Shown here: positions 47,464-58,922 of the stretch, one piece after another
How positions within the stretch are numbered: the stretch's first letter is position 1
Layout: every line of letters begins with the position of its first letter
Origin: Hippophae tibetana
Lineage: Eukaryota; Streptophyta; Magnoliopsida; Rosales; Elaeagnaceae
Assembly (NCBI GenBank): GCA_037013495.1
Contig: CM072803.1
Coordinates: forward strand, 15,777,001 to 15,841,000
DNA length: 64,000 bases
Direction: 5' to 3'
Program-made: the position numbers and the translations under genes
The notes under the pieces: model-generated
What the model saw: only the letters and a program-made list of their open reading frames with translations
Database searches by the model: none
What the model was told of the DNA's origin: nothing

Positions 47464-47989
47464 TTATAAATTGCAAATATTCAACAGAGCTCAACTCAAC
47501 TACATAGAATTAATAGCCATTTACTAGAATTTACAAACGACGCATAAATCAAATGAAAGATAATAATTAATTGACACAAACCCACCACTGATCATCACAA
47601 AACCCTCGAAATTAAAATTAGTTATACAATGGTAACCCTCTTCTTTACTAATGTAGAACAACGATAAAAGAATTCATCAACAAATGACTCTATATCTAAG
47701 CTCGGTGACAAAGAACAAGAGATTCTTCGTCTTAATAACAATCAATGCTCTACAAAACAAACAAACACACAATAACTATCGTGATCACCCCTCACAATAC
47801 TCTATTTTTTTCCTAAAAAAAAAATTAAAAATTGATTTACTAGATGAAATCGAATAAATCCAGAAATCTAAATGATGATCATTTAAAGAAAAAACAGCAA
47901 AAGAATAACATCAAAATTGAGATAACATACGTAATGAAGAAGGAAAGCAGCAATGCAAAGCAGATACAATGCACCTGACGGACGATAGA

Positions 47990-48015
47990 CCGAGTGAGTG
48001 AGTGAGTGAGTGAGT
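47990..48015. repeat. GAGT microsatellite in the presumed Pumilio 5' untranslated exon
   Basis: About six GAGT units at the upstream side of the probable first exon of the minus-strand Pumilio gene. Too short to say more. Confidence 0.8.
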
Positions 48016-48083
48016 TTAGAGAAACAAAACGAAAACTCCACGTCAAATAAGGACGTATTTAATTTAGAGAGGGGCATGGTCAT

Positions 48084-49041
48084 TAATGAATTCAGATTAA
48101 TGTATAATTAAAACATAAACAAAAACGTACATGCCCCAATTGGTTTTCCTCTAACCCTTAACAAATCATATTTTTTATGTTTAAAAAAATAATTATTTAA
48201 AATAATATTTTTAAAACTTATAATAATAAAAATAATACTTTTATCTTAAATTGAGATCCACGTGAATTAATTTTAAGAATATTATTTTTATTATTATAAA
48301 TTTTAAGTGTATTAATTTTATGTTTTTTGTATAAAATATTTACATTACGACTTTTAATATTAACAAAACATATATTTTTGTTTTATATAAAAAAATAATA
48401 TTAATTGTATGATATAAAAATTTTATATATAAAATTTTATTTTGAATATTTTTAAGAAAAAACATATATATTTTTAAGAAAAAACATATATATTTTTTAA
48501 CAACACGAATATTTTTTTTTTAATATAGTAAGAAAGTGAATATTTTTCTTTGTTGAAAAGATTAAATGTAAAAAAATGTTAAATAATTGAATAATTTATG
48601 TACCGGATTGAAAAATGTATTCCTATCAAGAAAATTGAAATTGAAATTCTAATTATAAAAAAATTGTAATTAAACCTTTTTTATTTTTATTTTTTTGGTA
48701 AATTATGATGGAGAACAAAATTACTAGTTATTAAGTGTTACTGGCAAGGTACGAGGAAGGGAGTGAGGCAGCGTGAAGAAGGAGAGGAGTTTTTCATAGC
48801 TAGGGAGGCAGCGTGAAGAAAGAAGGGGAGTTTTTAATAGCCAGAGAGAGAGAGAGATTTGTATTATGGGAAAATTTATTATTAAAATAAAAAATAAAAA
48901 TAAACCCAACACGCAAAGGCAAAAAACTTGCTATTATATGCATGAAAATGAAATGCTCTATTCCTATGTTAGCTTATCCGTCCTTAATTATAATTTCCTT
49001 CTTTCTCGTTTGTTATAATAATGTTTTTATATATGTATAAT
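48084..49041. other. AT-rich intergenic sequence
   Basis: No coding frame. It includes a tandem doublet of TTTTTAAGAAAAAACATATA (48450-48500) and a doublet of GGGAGGCAGCGTGAAGAA-type sequence at about 48760-48830. Confidence 0.5.
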
Positions 49042-49364
49042 TAGGGGTGTTCATAAATCGGTCCGGATCAAACCGAACGGTTTTACTAATAAAACGGTCC
49101 GATTCGGTTTGTACTAATTTTAAACCGTTCGAACCGGATCGGACCGGTTTAATAATATATTAAAAATTTCACATTATTTTTCATTAAATTATAAAAAAAT
49201 CGGACCAAATCGGACCGAATCGTTTTATAAATCAAACGATCCAATCCGATTTTTATTTCTTAAAACCGTTTCAAACGATCCGGTCCGAAGAATATGAACG
49301 GTTCGATTTGGTTAAATTTTTTTTAAGAAAAATCGGACCGAATCAGACCATGAAGACTCCTAGC
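49042..49364. mobile_element. hAT-like MITE, copy 1
   Basis: It starts TAGGGGTGTTCAT, and its inverted right end reads TAGGAGTCTTCAT two bases in. TATAAT flanks both sides (49036-49041, 49365-49370). The interior is packed with CGGTCCG/CGGACCG motifs in both orientations, so it can fold on itself. The same family occurs at 52599-52899. Non-coding. Confidence 0.7.
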
Positions 49365-49843
49365 TATAATGTGATAACATAGATGTGTAATTGATTTAAA
49401 AAATATTCATGGTGAAATAAGTTTAATTCAAAATACATAGTAAATTTTCTTAAAACTCGTTCTAAATTATGTTTCCACGTATATAAATTTGAGAAAAATT
49501 GTGGATATAGTTCACCTCAACCTCCCATGCTTGGGTTTACCCATCAACGTTTTTATCCGGCAGTTTGGACAAGGAGCTTCTTTTAAGAAAGTCGGATTTC
49601 CTTGTAAACTAGATTGGAAGATTTATATCTCGATGATGAGGATCAAAGAAAATACTTTTGGTATTAATTTCTTGGTACAGAGACTCTAGCTAGTATTTCA
49701 TAATGATTTTTTTCCCCGTAACAAAAGGATAGACCGAATAAATTGTGCATTTTAAGATTTGAACGAGAGAAAGTTGGACTAAATCCGCACTATTCAATCA
49801 GAGAAAGATGTATATAACTCCTTTCTTATATACTAACTCATCG

Positions 49844-49850
<7 letters not shown>

Positions 49851-49885
<35 letters not shown>
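49851..49885. repeat. TA dinucleotide microsatellite
   Basis: Uninterrupted TA repeat of about 35 bp. Probably polymorphic. Confidence 0.9.
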
Positions 49886-49888
<3 letters not shown>

Positions 49889-50089
49889 GTATATGTTTTT
49901 TTTTTAATTTATATTTCATTTCATTCATACCAAGAATACAAAAATAATTAAATCAATAAAATAAAAATATATCAAATTATTATACATTAAAAAATTAGTT
50001 TTATTAAAAAAAAAGAATAATCATTTCTTAATTCTCAAATATTAAAAAAAATTATATATATATAACATTTATAAGAATATGTGTCAAAT

Positions 50090-50370
50090 ATGTAAAGAAT
50101 ACACTATATTAAAAGGTTACAATAATAAAAGTTATAACTAATCTAAGTGCAACTACTTTATAACTTAGACCTTGAAGTCATGTTTCTTGTAACATTGAGA
50201 TTATATATATTTGCTCATATTTATATGATTATTGTCAATTATATAAAAAAAATACACTTTATTGTGTTAGAAGATTACAATAATAAAAGTTACAATTAAT
50301 ATAATTTCGACTACTTTATAAGTCTGAGCTTGAAGTCATGTTTCTTATATTTTAGACGTGAGATTACAAC
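50090..50370 (+). repeat. ~175-bp diverged tandem duplication
   Basis: Two adjacent copies share AATACACT, a GGTTACAATAATAAAAGTTA or GATTACAATAATAAAAGTTA block, ACTACTTTATAA and CTTGAAGTCATGTTTCTT. Moderately diverged and non-coding. Confidence 0.75.
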
Positions 50371-50455
50371 TCGGTATATATATATATACATGCATATACA
50401 TTTATTTACAGCTCGGTATATATATATATACACGCATATACATTTATTTATATTT
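50365..50455 (+). repeat. ~46-bp tandem doublet
   Basis: Two adjacent copies contain CTCGGTATATATATATATAC, GCATATACATTTATTTA and little else. Nearly identical. Confidence 0.85.
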
Positions 50456-52598
50456 ATTTTTTTAAAATTAGATTATTTCAATAAATAATCTAATTTTAAA
50501 GAAATAAAAAATAGAATTTTAGAGAATTTTGTCCAATTGTTTTGTTTTAATAAAACATATTTTTATTATTTTAAAATATAAATAAAAAATAAAAAATATT
50601 ATATTATATTTTATATATTTCAAAGCTTTTTTTTTTCTTCTCTTATTTAATGGATTTTTGTTTTTTATTTTTTAAATGTATAATTATCATAAAAGAAATT
50701 TAGAAACAAAAAAACTTGAAGATTTCATCTTATATAAAAAATAGTTTTTACTCTCAACATTTTATGGATAAGTTACTTACTTTAAATATTAAAATAAATA
50801 ATTATTTTATTAGTAAAAAAAATTGATCTATTTTATTTATCTCTAAAATTTCCTAATATTTATGAGAATACCTTTACTTTTTACATGTGATTTTTTATAT
50901 TTTATGCGTTGTATTTTTTTTGTTTTATTATTCTTAATTTTAATTTGTTCGTCTTTAGCTATATTTTGTTTAAATAATTTTTTTTTCAAATACTACGATT
51001 TTTATTATTTTTAGTATTATATGCAATTTATTTTAATATTTTTAAATAATTTAATCCTTATTTTCTTAATTTATTATCCACGTAAGTGGTTTAAGTTGTA
51101 ATTCTAATTTACATAAATAACATAATGTAAATATTAATCAATAAACTTATTTTTAATAAAAATATTATTTTTCGTCATATTAATATATACATTTTTTGGA
51201 TTTATAATTGTGTATAAAGTGAATATGTAAAAAAAGTAATTTTTTTTTGTTAGATAGTGATATATAAGTCAACCATGCATATATCACTAAAGAATAATAT
51301 GTAATTATATTTATAATTAATTGATTTGTTGTAAACTTATGTTTATTTTATTGGAAATACTCTAATTTATTTAGTTAGAATGTCTATTTTAAAGTATGTG
51401 AGATATTTTTTATTATCATATAGGTTAGTATGATAGTCAAAAGTAAGTTATTTTTTTTAAATTATATTTAAAAGTTAATTTTTTTTATTAAATTAACATA
51501 ATATTAACTATTAGTCAAACAATAAAAAAGTAATAAAACTAATCAATAAAAGTCCATGAAGCAAAAAATAATTATTTCTATAATCCATGTCATTCATATC
51601 TCTGGAAACCAATAGAGTTTTATAATTTTGTTCGATTAAAGCTTTAAAGCCTAGATATATATGATATATACTTATTTCTTCCCCTGATTTTTAAAAATTA
51701 TTTTCATGAGAATGAACTTTAACAAAATATTTATAATTTAAGTTTCTCATACTTTTGTTCTAGAAAAGAGTTTATCATTCTAATAATGCATAATTATGTA
51801 TTTAAGTGTGTGCATATTTTTATTATTATATTTTACTTCTCTTAATATGATTTGAATAATATTAAATATAAAATATCATACATATTATTTTTTATATTTA
51901 TTTTTATGAACATAAATTTTATTTCTATTAAGTCATGATAATTAGTAAAATTTAAATATGCTTTAATATAAAAATATTTTCATACATAAAACTCTTTGTT
52001 GCATTATTTGTAATTTATTTTTGTTGCCTATTATGAAAATTTGATTCAAACGAATAATATTGTTAATAACATTGATATTTATTATCCTTTTATCATGAAT
52101 TTTATTCTATTTATTAAGTTTTCTCATAAGTGAGTTTGAATACAATCCAAATAGAATTTTATATTTTAATTATTACATACTTGAAATAAATAATTATATA
52201 TAAATATTATTAAAATTTTAATACGACAAATACTTATGTGTATGCAAAGACATAGATATGTGTAGGTCCTCCTTCGATCTATATTAATATTTTGTTCAAA
52301 ATAACTTATTGACATTTAGCCCACATATAAATTATATTTTCTTTTATTTAATTTCAATAATATTTAAAAATAAATTCATAACAAGTAAGAAATAACTATA
52401 ATTTATTTTTTTAGTTTGAGAATTATAAAGTGATTTTAAGAATTAAGAAGTCATTGCTTTTATTTTAAGCAAAAACTAGTTTTTTAATATATAATGGGAG
52501 TTTATTTATTTTTAAATTAGTAAAATATAATAATTATTTAAATTATTTTGATTTTAAAATTAAAAAATACTATAATTTAAATTCGAAACCATGGATAC

Positions 52599-52899
52599 TA
52601 GGGGTGTTCATAAACTGGTCAGGACCGAACCAAATCGGATTGAACTGAACCGAACGGTTTTATAAGTCAAACAGTCTGATCCGGTTTGTATTAATTTTTA
52701 AACCGAGTGTACCAGATCATACCGTTTTACTGGTTTAATAATATATTAAAATTTTCATATTATTTTTCATTAAAGATGTCTAAAAACTTAACTAAACCGG
52801 AAATCGAATCGGACCGAACGATTTTATAAATCAAACAGTCCGATTTGGTTAAAAAATTTCCCTCTAAATTGGACTGTATCGGACCCGTAGACACCTATA
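52599..52899. mobile_element. hAT-like MITE, copy 2
   Basis: 301 bp from TAGGGGTGTTCATAAA to ...AGACACCTATA, whose inverse TATAGGTGTCTA pairs with the left end with a few mismatches. It is flanked by a perfect 8-bp duplication, ATGGATAC at 52591-52598 and 52900-52907, the length expected for hAT transposition. The interior is CCGAACC/CGGACCG-rich. Related in sequence to 49042-49364. Confidence 0.85.
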
Positions 52900-52907
52900 A
52901 TGGATAC

Positions 52908-54790
52908 AAGGTATATTAAAAAAATTATACATCTAATTAACATTAATAATGATTTTTAACAAGTGTTATATTTTAATTTTAGATTATTTTAATTCATAAT
53001 ACTTCCTCACTATAAATACTTTTTTTTACTAAGTATTATTAGGTAATAATATTTTTCTTCGTAAAAAGATAATGATTATATTAAATAAAATATATAATTA
53101 TGAATAAAACAATAATAATAACTTATCCTATAATAAAGATTATATATAAATGTGAGGGTTTAAATAATTATGAATTATATTTATAATAATTTTTAATTTT
53201 TTTTTATATAATTAAACTAATATACTTATAAATGAGAAAAATGTAATCGATCTCTATAACTTGAATGGGTTAAAATAAATTTCATATTATGAAGTTAAGT
53301 AATCTTTAATTTATAAATCTTATATTTAATATTTAATACCTTAAAATATGTATAATTTAATCTTATCTATCGACTCCGACTATGTCTGTTTTACTCAAGT
53401 TTTTTGTTTAATTAAGAGAATTTTCACTATTATTTATTTATTTTATTTTATTATATTATTAAGATAGATCTACTAGAATTTATCATCTGTCATTGTATGC
53501 ATTTTTTATTTTTTAATAATTAATTAAATTATCTTAGCATAAAACTGGATTCTTTTTCCTACAAAATGTTACGTAATCATATATATATTAATCATAAATA
53601 ATTTTAAAATGATTTTAATGAGATAAAGAATAAGTAGAAAATTTATTTTCTCTGATTTTAAAAATTTGAAATCTACATAATTTATTTAGGTAGGATATGT
53701 TTTGCAAATCAATTTGCTGGGATATATGATTAAATTATTGAATTTATTGTGATATTTTATGTGTTAAAAATTTAAAAATTAAAAAACAAGATAAGGAGAA
53801 TATAATTTTATTTTATATATGTTAATGGTTAAGAAAGGACATGTAGCATATAAACATTCATCCTTATATATACCAATCATAAACATATCTTTTGTAAGTA
53901 ATTTATTAAAATGTCAAAAATAAATACTTATATTTTAATTACTATTAATTTATTTTTTAATAGATAAAACATAAGAGTTAATTATAGTAAAATTGATTGA
54001 TCGTGAAGGTACTTTTGTTTAAGAGCATTAAAGATTGTTTATTCCATTTATTTAGAAAATATGTTTTTAAGTTTTTATATTTGTGAAAAATGTGTCATAC
54101 AATAACAAAGTAACTTTATCTCCAATGTTTAGTTAAATAATAATGAAATCTCATATATGACACATGCATGCAAATTTATATTTGTATTTGCCTATAGACA
54201 TATATCTAATTAAAAAAAAATTAATTAAAAAATAACTCAAATTTTTTAACAAATCTTTCCATCAAACTTAAATTAAAATTTTATTTTCTAATATGTGACT
54301 TTGGATATTAAATAATGAAAATTTTGTTTAAGATTATTGATTTTTTTTAATTTTAAAAGAATTTTTTTTCTTAAAAAATTTGAATAATTTTTAATTAAAT
54401 ATTAATTTTTTACGTATATATCTATTAAAAAATATAGACATACATGTGATATATATACCAATCTATTATATTTAAAAAAATAGATAAAAAGTTAATTTTA
54501 TCCTTATTTGACAGCTTTGTAATAAATAAATGAACTTAAATGATATGTTTTTCATAGACAAATTAACTTCAAAATTTTTTTTCTAAACAAATAGACTAAA
54601 ACAACACATTTAACCTAAACAAAGTAATCTTTCCGACACTTCACTCTAAATCATACAATAGCTAAAGGATATTGACAATAATAATTATTACTCTAAAATA
54701 TGTGAGCAATTTCGTCCAAAAAGTTATAAGATGTTATTTAGACTTTATTTTAAATAGCCTTTACTAGTTTTTGATTGCATTGTATATTTA
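52908..54790. other. AT-rich gene desert, part 2
   Basis: No coding frame, repeat family or regulatory motif that I can support. Very high A+T throughout. Confidence 0.5.
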
Positions 54791-56340
54791 CATATGTGGT
54801 CAGGAAAGTTGGAGCCAATGGCATTGAAGTATATATTTTTAGGGTATTCTAGTAATATGAAGGGTTACAAATAATGGTATACTGATGCTAAAAAATGCAT
54901 TACTTCAAGGAGGGTGATATGTATATGGGTGGATTTTTCGAATACATAAATGAGTCACCTCAATGCATACATTTTAGTTTTGAGGTGGAACCATTGGTGG
55001 TTAAAAAATAATAATCAACCTATAGATAGACATATGCAACCATAAGAGCTTACTATATAAAAACCTTTTAATTATGAATATCATGGTATATAGATGGAAG
55101 TAGAAGAAGACATCACTGCATCTCAACCATTTAGGCTAGGAAAAGATTACTTGTGGCACAATATTAGAGTTAATGAGTCACTAAGTTTCCTAAGAGGTTG
55201 AACCTATGCATTTAGTATGGAGTTGAAGATCTCATGACTTAAGCCAAGGTTTTATGAATAGGCCATGAGTAAGAATGATATCGATAAATGTTGGAAGGTC
55301 ATGGAAGGTGAAATGAGTTTACTAGACAAGAACAAGAAAACACTAGTTCATTGATCGAAGGGTAATAAAGTTATAGGTAATTAATGAGTTTATAAAGTGA
55401 AGGAAGGTGTGTTGGATGTTGAGCTAGCGTGGTACAAGGCTATAGTTTTGGTAAAGAGGTTTGCTTAAAAAAATATTAACTTTATCAAAAAAAAAATTCA
55501 CTTGTTATTAAACATAATTTTATTAGATTATTATTCTCTTGTTGTGCATAATAATATAGAACTTATTGGATATGAACACTATTTTTTTTGTATGGTTACA
55601 CTGAGAAGGAAATTTTCATGAAGTAACATAAAGGGGTTTGTATAAAAATACAAGGGTGATATAGTATGTCTTTTGAAAAAATCATTGTAAGGCTTGAGGC
55701 AATGGCGAAGATGTCGATATAAGAGGTTTGACAACTTCATTTTGAAGATTGGGTTCAAAAGAAGAAAACATGAAAATTATGTATATTTTATAAATACAAC
55801 TAGCTCTTATACAATCTATTTATTGTTATATGTAGATGATATGTTGATAACTAGTTATGATCAGTTTCAACTTATCAAGTTAAAAGGTCAACTTATCTCA
55901 AAATTGATATTAAAATCAAGATTATAAGAGATAGAGAAAAAGATAGATTGATGTTGTTGGATTAGTTTTCAAAATGAGTAAGCATAACACTTGTATGTAT
56001 TTGAGAGGTATAACTAGCTCTTCTACAATATATTTATTGTTATATGTAGATGATATGTTGATAGCTAGTTATGATCGATTTCAACTTATCAAGTTAAAAA
56101 GTCAACTTATCTCTATTGAGATTAAAATCGAGATCATAAGAGATAGAGAAAAAGACATATTGATGTTGTTGGATTAGTTTTCAAAAGGAGCAAGTATAAC
56201 ACTTGTATGTATTTTAGAGGTATAACTAGCTCTTCTACATTGTATTTATTATTGTATGTAGATGATATGTTGATAGCTAGTTGTAACCAGTTTCGAATTA
56301 TCAAGTTGAAGAGTCATCTTTGTGAATAATAAATTAGAAA
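54791..56340 (+). pseudogene. Decayed Copia integrase tail and reverse transcriptase
   Basis: 54805-54930 reads like the post-integrase segment of Copia polyproteins (KLEPMALKYIFLGYSSNMKGYK, with a stop). From about 55285 RT-like sequence follows (WKVMEGEMSLLDKNK), and YVDDM occurs at about 55833. The YVDDM block is present three times in tandem. Many stops and shifts are seen and no LTR is firmly attached. Confidence 0.75.
55785..56320 (+). repeat. ~213-bp tandem repeat of the Copia YVDD block, about 2.5 copies
   Basis: TAGCTCTT recurs at 55801, 56015 and 56227, each followed by a TATTTATTGTTATATGTAGA-type segment, GATGATATGTTGATA and TCAACTTATCAAGTTAA-type sequence. The same RT palm region (LLLYVDDMLI) is therefore encoded three times in a row. 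The third copy is incomplete. Confidence 0.9.
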
Positions 56341-56418
56341 ACATGAAATTAAGAAGTGAAAATGGTATGTCAAATGATGATAAATCAAGAAGCGTGAAAT
56401 TAGAAAGTGAAAATGATA

Positions 56419-56628
56419 TGTCAAATTGAATTTGAAATTAAATAATTATTACTTGTAACAGAATTGAAAATATCTTCCTTAGAAATTATAATTATCTCTT
56501 TACATTGTTGTTTATATAAATATAAGGTTACATTGTAAATTAATAATTAATGAAAATGAGCTATTTCATGATCTTTGTATTCTTTCGTCTTCTACATCTT
56601 CCTTCTTTATATGCACAAAATCATTTCA
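56419..56628 (+). repeat. Putative 5' LTR of another Copia element
   Basis: About 210 bp from TGTCAAATTG to ...AAATCATTTCA. It is followed by TTTTATCAGAGCTTGC, which resembles the Copia primer site TGGTATCAGAGC, and then by a gag frame. No second LTR is in view for comparison. Confidence 0.5.
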
Positions 56629-56679
56629 TTTTATCAGAGCTTGCAAGCATACTTAGCTTGTTTTAAATTTCAATATGCA

Positions 56680-57476
56680 CCAAAAAACTCAAGCTTGAAT
56701 CCATTGGATCATGATCTATTTACTTTCCATAATATTTTAGTTTCAATAAAATTAGATTATAACAATTACACTATTTAAAAATATCAAATTCTGAAGATGC
56801 TTAGAAGTCTTGAACTCGATAGCTATATGCTACATGATCTACCAAATGAGACTCTCATTAATGGCTCCACAAATCCCTTATTTAAAACCTAAAAAAAGAT
56901 GTTAGAATGTTGGTTGATGTCTTGCATGACCAATGAAGCACTTAAGTAGGTTTATAGTTTCAATACAGTAAAGGATGCTTGGACAAAATTAGAAAAATCA
57001 TATACCTCATGATCAAGAGCTCTTGTGATACATGTAAAAGAAGAACTCAAATCAATTAAGCAAAGTAATCTCAGTATTAATGATCATATTCTTAAAATCA
57101 AGTTGCTAAGTGATGATCTTAAAGGTGCTAGTTTTCCACTATTTGAAGAAGAAAAGCTTATGAATATTCTTAGTGGATTAGATGAGTCCTATGATAATGT
57201 GTTTTCTACCATGATAGAGAGGATTCTCTCTTAATTTGTAACAGTTGTTGATGTTAAGGAATTGTTATTAAGTTATGAAAGTAGGCTTGATGGGTGCAAA
57301 ATAGTACCTGTATCACCTCTACCATCTATCAATTTCACTATCAAAAATTCTGGAGATCATAAAGTGTTTGACAAAAGCACTAACCCATCTTTAAATTATC
57401 AATCCATACCAGACCAACAAACCCAATCATTTAATTCATCACATATCAATCTAGATATAAGTCAAAATCAACCATA
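56680..57476 (+). pseudogene. Copia gag fragment interrupted by the CACTA element
   Basis: Gag of the UBN2 type. The 5' part reads LRSLELDSYMLHDLPNET and continues past stops to 57025-57234 (KEELKSIKQSNLSINDHILK, GLDESYDNVFSTMIE). 57262-57501 continues with VKELLLSYESRLDG. The sequence breaks at the CACTA terminus at 57477; the remainder would lie beyond the right end of that element, outside the window. Confidence 0.8.
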
Positions 57477-57494
57477 CACTACTACAAAAAGGGG
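57477..57494 (+). repeat. CACTA left terminal inverted repeat
   Basis: CACTACTACAAAAAGGGG at the border with Copia gag sequence. Transposase of this superfamily cuts at this end. The matching right end could not be checked. Confidence 0.9.
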
Positions 57495-57511
57495 TATATA
57501 AGTCGATGTCT

Positions 57512-57540
57512 AAAGTCGGTTTTTTCTAAAAACCGACTTT
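57512..57540. repeat. Subterminal hairpin of the CACTA element
   Basis: A perfect 13-bp inverted repeat (AAAGTCGGTTTTT and AAAAACCGACTTT) around a 3-nt loop. It shares the GTCGGTT motif with the array that follows, so it is likely part of the same subterminal binding-site system. Confidence 0.95.
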
Positions 57541-57553
57541 GAATGAATTTAAA

Positions 57554-57870
57554 GTCGGTTGTCCACGTCAACCGACGCTACGTTACGTGGATAGCGTCGG
57601 TTGTCCACGTCAACCGACGCTACGTTACGTGGGTAGCGTCGGTTGTCCACGTCAACCGACGCTACGTTACGTGGATAGCGTCGGTTGTCCACGTCAACCG
57701 ACGCTATCCACGTAACGTAGCGTCGGTTGACGTGGACAACCGACGCTATCCACGTAACGTAGCGTCGGTTGACGTGGACAACCGACGCTACCCACGTAAC
57801 GTAGCGTCGGTTGACGTGGACAACCGACGCTATCCACGTAACGTAGCGTCGGTTGATGTGGACAACCGAC
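57554..57870. repeat. 317-bp palindromic array of 42-bp hairpin units
   Basis: Three full 42-bp units (57554-57595, 57596-57637, 57638-57679) and a 26-bp partial unit (57680-57705) run forward. Four units in inverse orientation follow (57703-57744, 57745-57786, 57787-57828, 57829-57870). The whole forms a hairpin with ~152-bp arms and a 13-nt loop (57706-57718). Each unit is itself a hairpin: AGCGTCGGTTG and CAACCGACGCT around TCCACGT. A variant base (GGGTAGC instead of GGATAGC) in unit 2 is mirrored in the opposite arm. Only one mismatch between the arms was seen (G to A near 57856). CACTA subterminal repeats normally bind the TNPA protein. Confidence 0.97.
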
Positions 57871-58922
57871 GCTATCCACCTAATATATGCCCTAACATCT
57901 CATTTAGTACGCAGAGTTCCAGTTTTCGATCTGCTTCTTCCTCTCCTTTCCTCACTCGAGTCACTTTTCTCCCACAATCTTAACCGTGCGCCACCTTCGT
58001 TCTACATTTCCGGCCACCTCCAACCACCATTTGAACGGACGTTTGTAAGTTTTCTCTTCTCACAATATTATCTGTCAGTTCTTCTTTTTTTAATAGCAAA
58101 ATGTTAAAATCTGCGTATGGGTATTCCATTGATTAATTCCCGAAATATGAATGTTCTTTGTCTTAATTTGGAGTGCAATATTTCGTGCAGATTTTAACTT
58201 ACAATATTTCGTGCAATATTTCGTGCAATATTTCGTGCAGATTTTAAAATCTCACAATATTTCGTGCAATATGTCTTAATTCTTTATTTCATTTTTAATA
58301 AAATGGGATGATCCAAGGCTGATCTTAACTTATATAAGTATGAGTTAAAAACTAGAGGTTGTGATAATTTGTAAAATACATATGCTTGTGACAAGTAGGA
58401 TAAATCAAAAAGGGTTTGTGATCTATTATTATTAATATTACCAAGTGACTTTTTTATAGTCGAAATAAAGTGAACAGCGTTTAATTTGTGCTAATTTATC
58501 AGCGTGTAAATGTATTTCGTTAATCAAACAACGTATTTTTGTATAAATTTTTGATTTAGTTATGTTTTTTTGTTTGCTTGTAATAATAATGTTTGAATTA
58601 TTACTTGTATGTATTCAATAATATGTGAAATGTTTTGTGGGTTTGCGTGGATAAATTTATACGTATAATTAATATTACTTTGTAATTATGATATAGTAAC
58701 ATGCTTAGAAATTAGAATCAACCGCGTGATTGGTTTTTATATATATATTCATGAAACATGAACTGCTTATTTTTTAATTTGTATATAAATGGTTTTGTAA
58801 AATGATTAAAATGATAACTATTTTGCATTATGTATGTTTTGATATATATTCTAATAATTAGGAAATTTATATATAATAATACATAATTAAGTAATATGTT
58901 TAATTAATGTCATTAATAGAAA
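57871..58922 (+). promoter_or_regulatory. Transposase leader with a predicted 5' untranslated intron
   Basis: 57880-58044 has more balanced base composition and a CT-rich stretch typical of a transcript leader. A strong donor GTAAGT at 58045 and an acceptor TAATAG at 58914-58919, three bases before the start codon, define a probable 875-bp intron. Near its start are five copies of ATTTCGTGCA (58173-58270). No TATA box was fixed. Confidence 0.55.
58173..58270 (+). repeat. Short ATTTCGTGCA repeat cluster
   Basis: Five copies of ATTTCGTGCA spaced 12-27 bp apart, some joined as CAATATTTCGTG units, within the predicted leader intron. Confidence 0.85.

Larger units (their letters stand above)
49365..52598. 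other. AT-rich gene desert, part 1
   Basis: No supportable gene on either strand. It contains a TA microsatellite (49851-49885), a ~175-bp tandem duplication (about 50090-50370) and a ~46-bp doublet (50365-50455). Frame 49489-49689 (66 aa) has no family resemblance. The rest is simple AT-rich sequence. Confidence 0.5.

Noticed and set aside
57554..57870. CRISPR-like array of 42-bp repeats
   Set aside because: Units are contiguous without unique spacers, occur in both orientations, and lie inside a plant CACTA transposon.
57543..57983. Protein-coding frames with VVHVNRRYVTW-type repeats (plus strand) and GCPRQPTLRYV repeats (57694-57879, minus)
   Set aside because: They are translations of the palindromic DNA array. 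No start context or family supports them.
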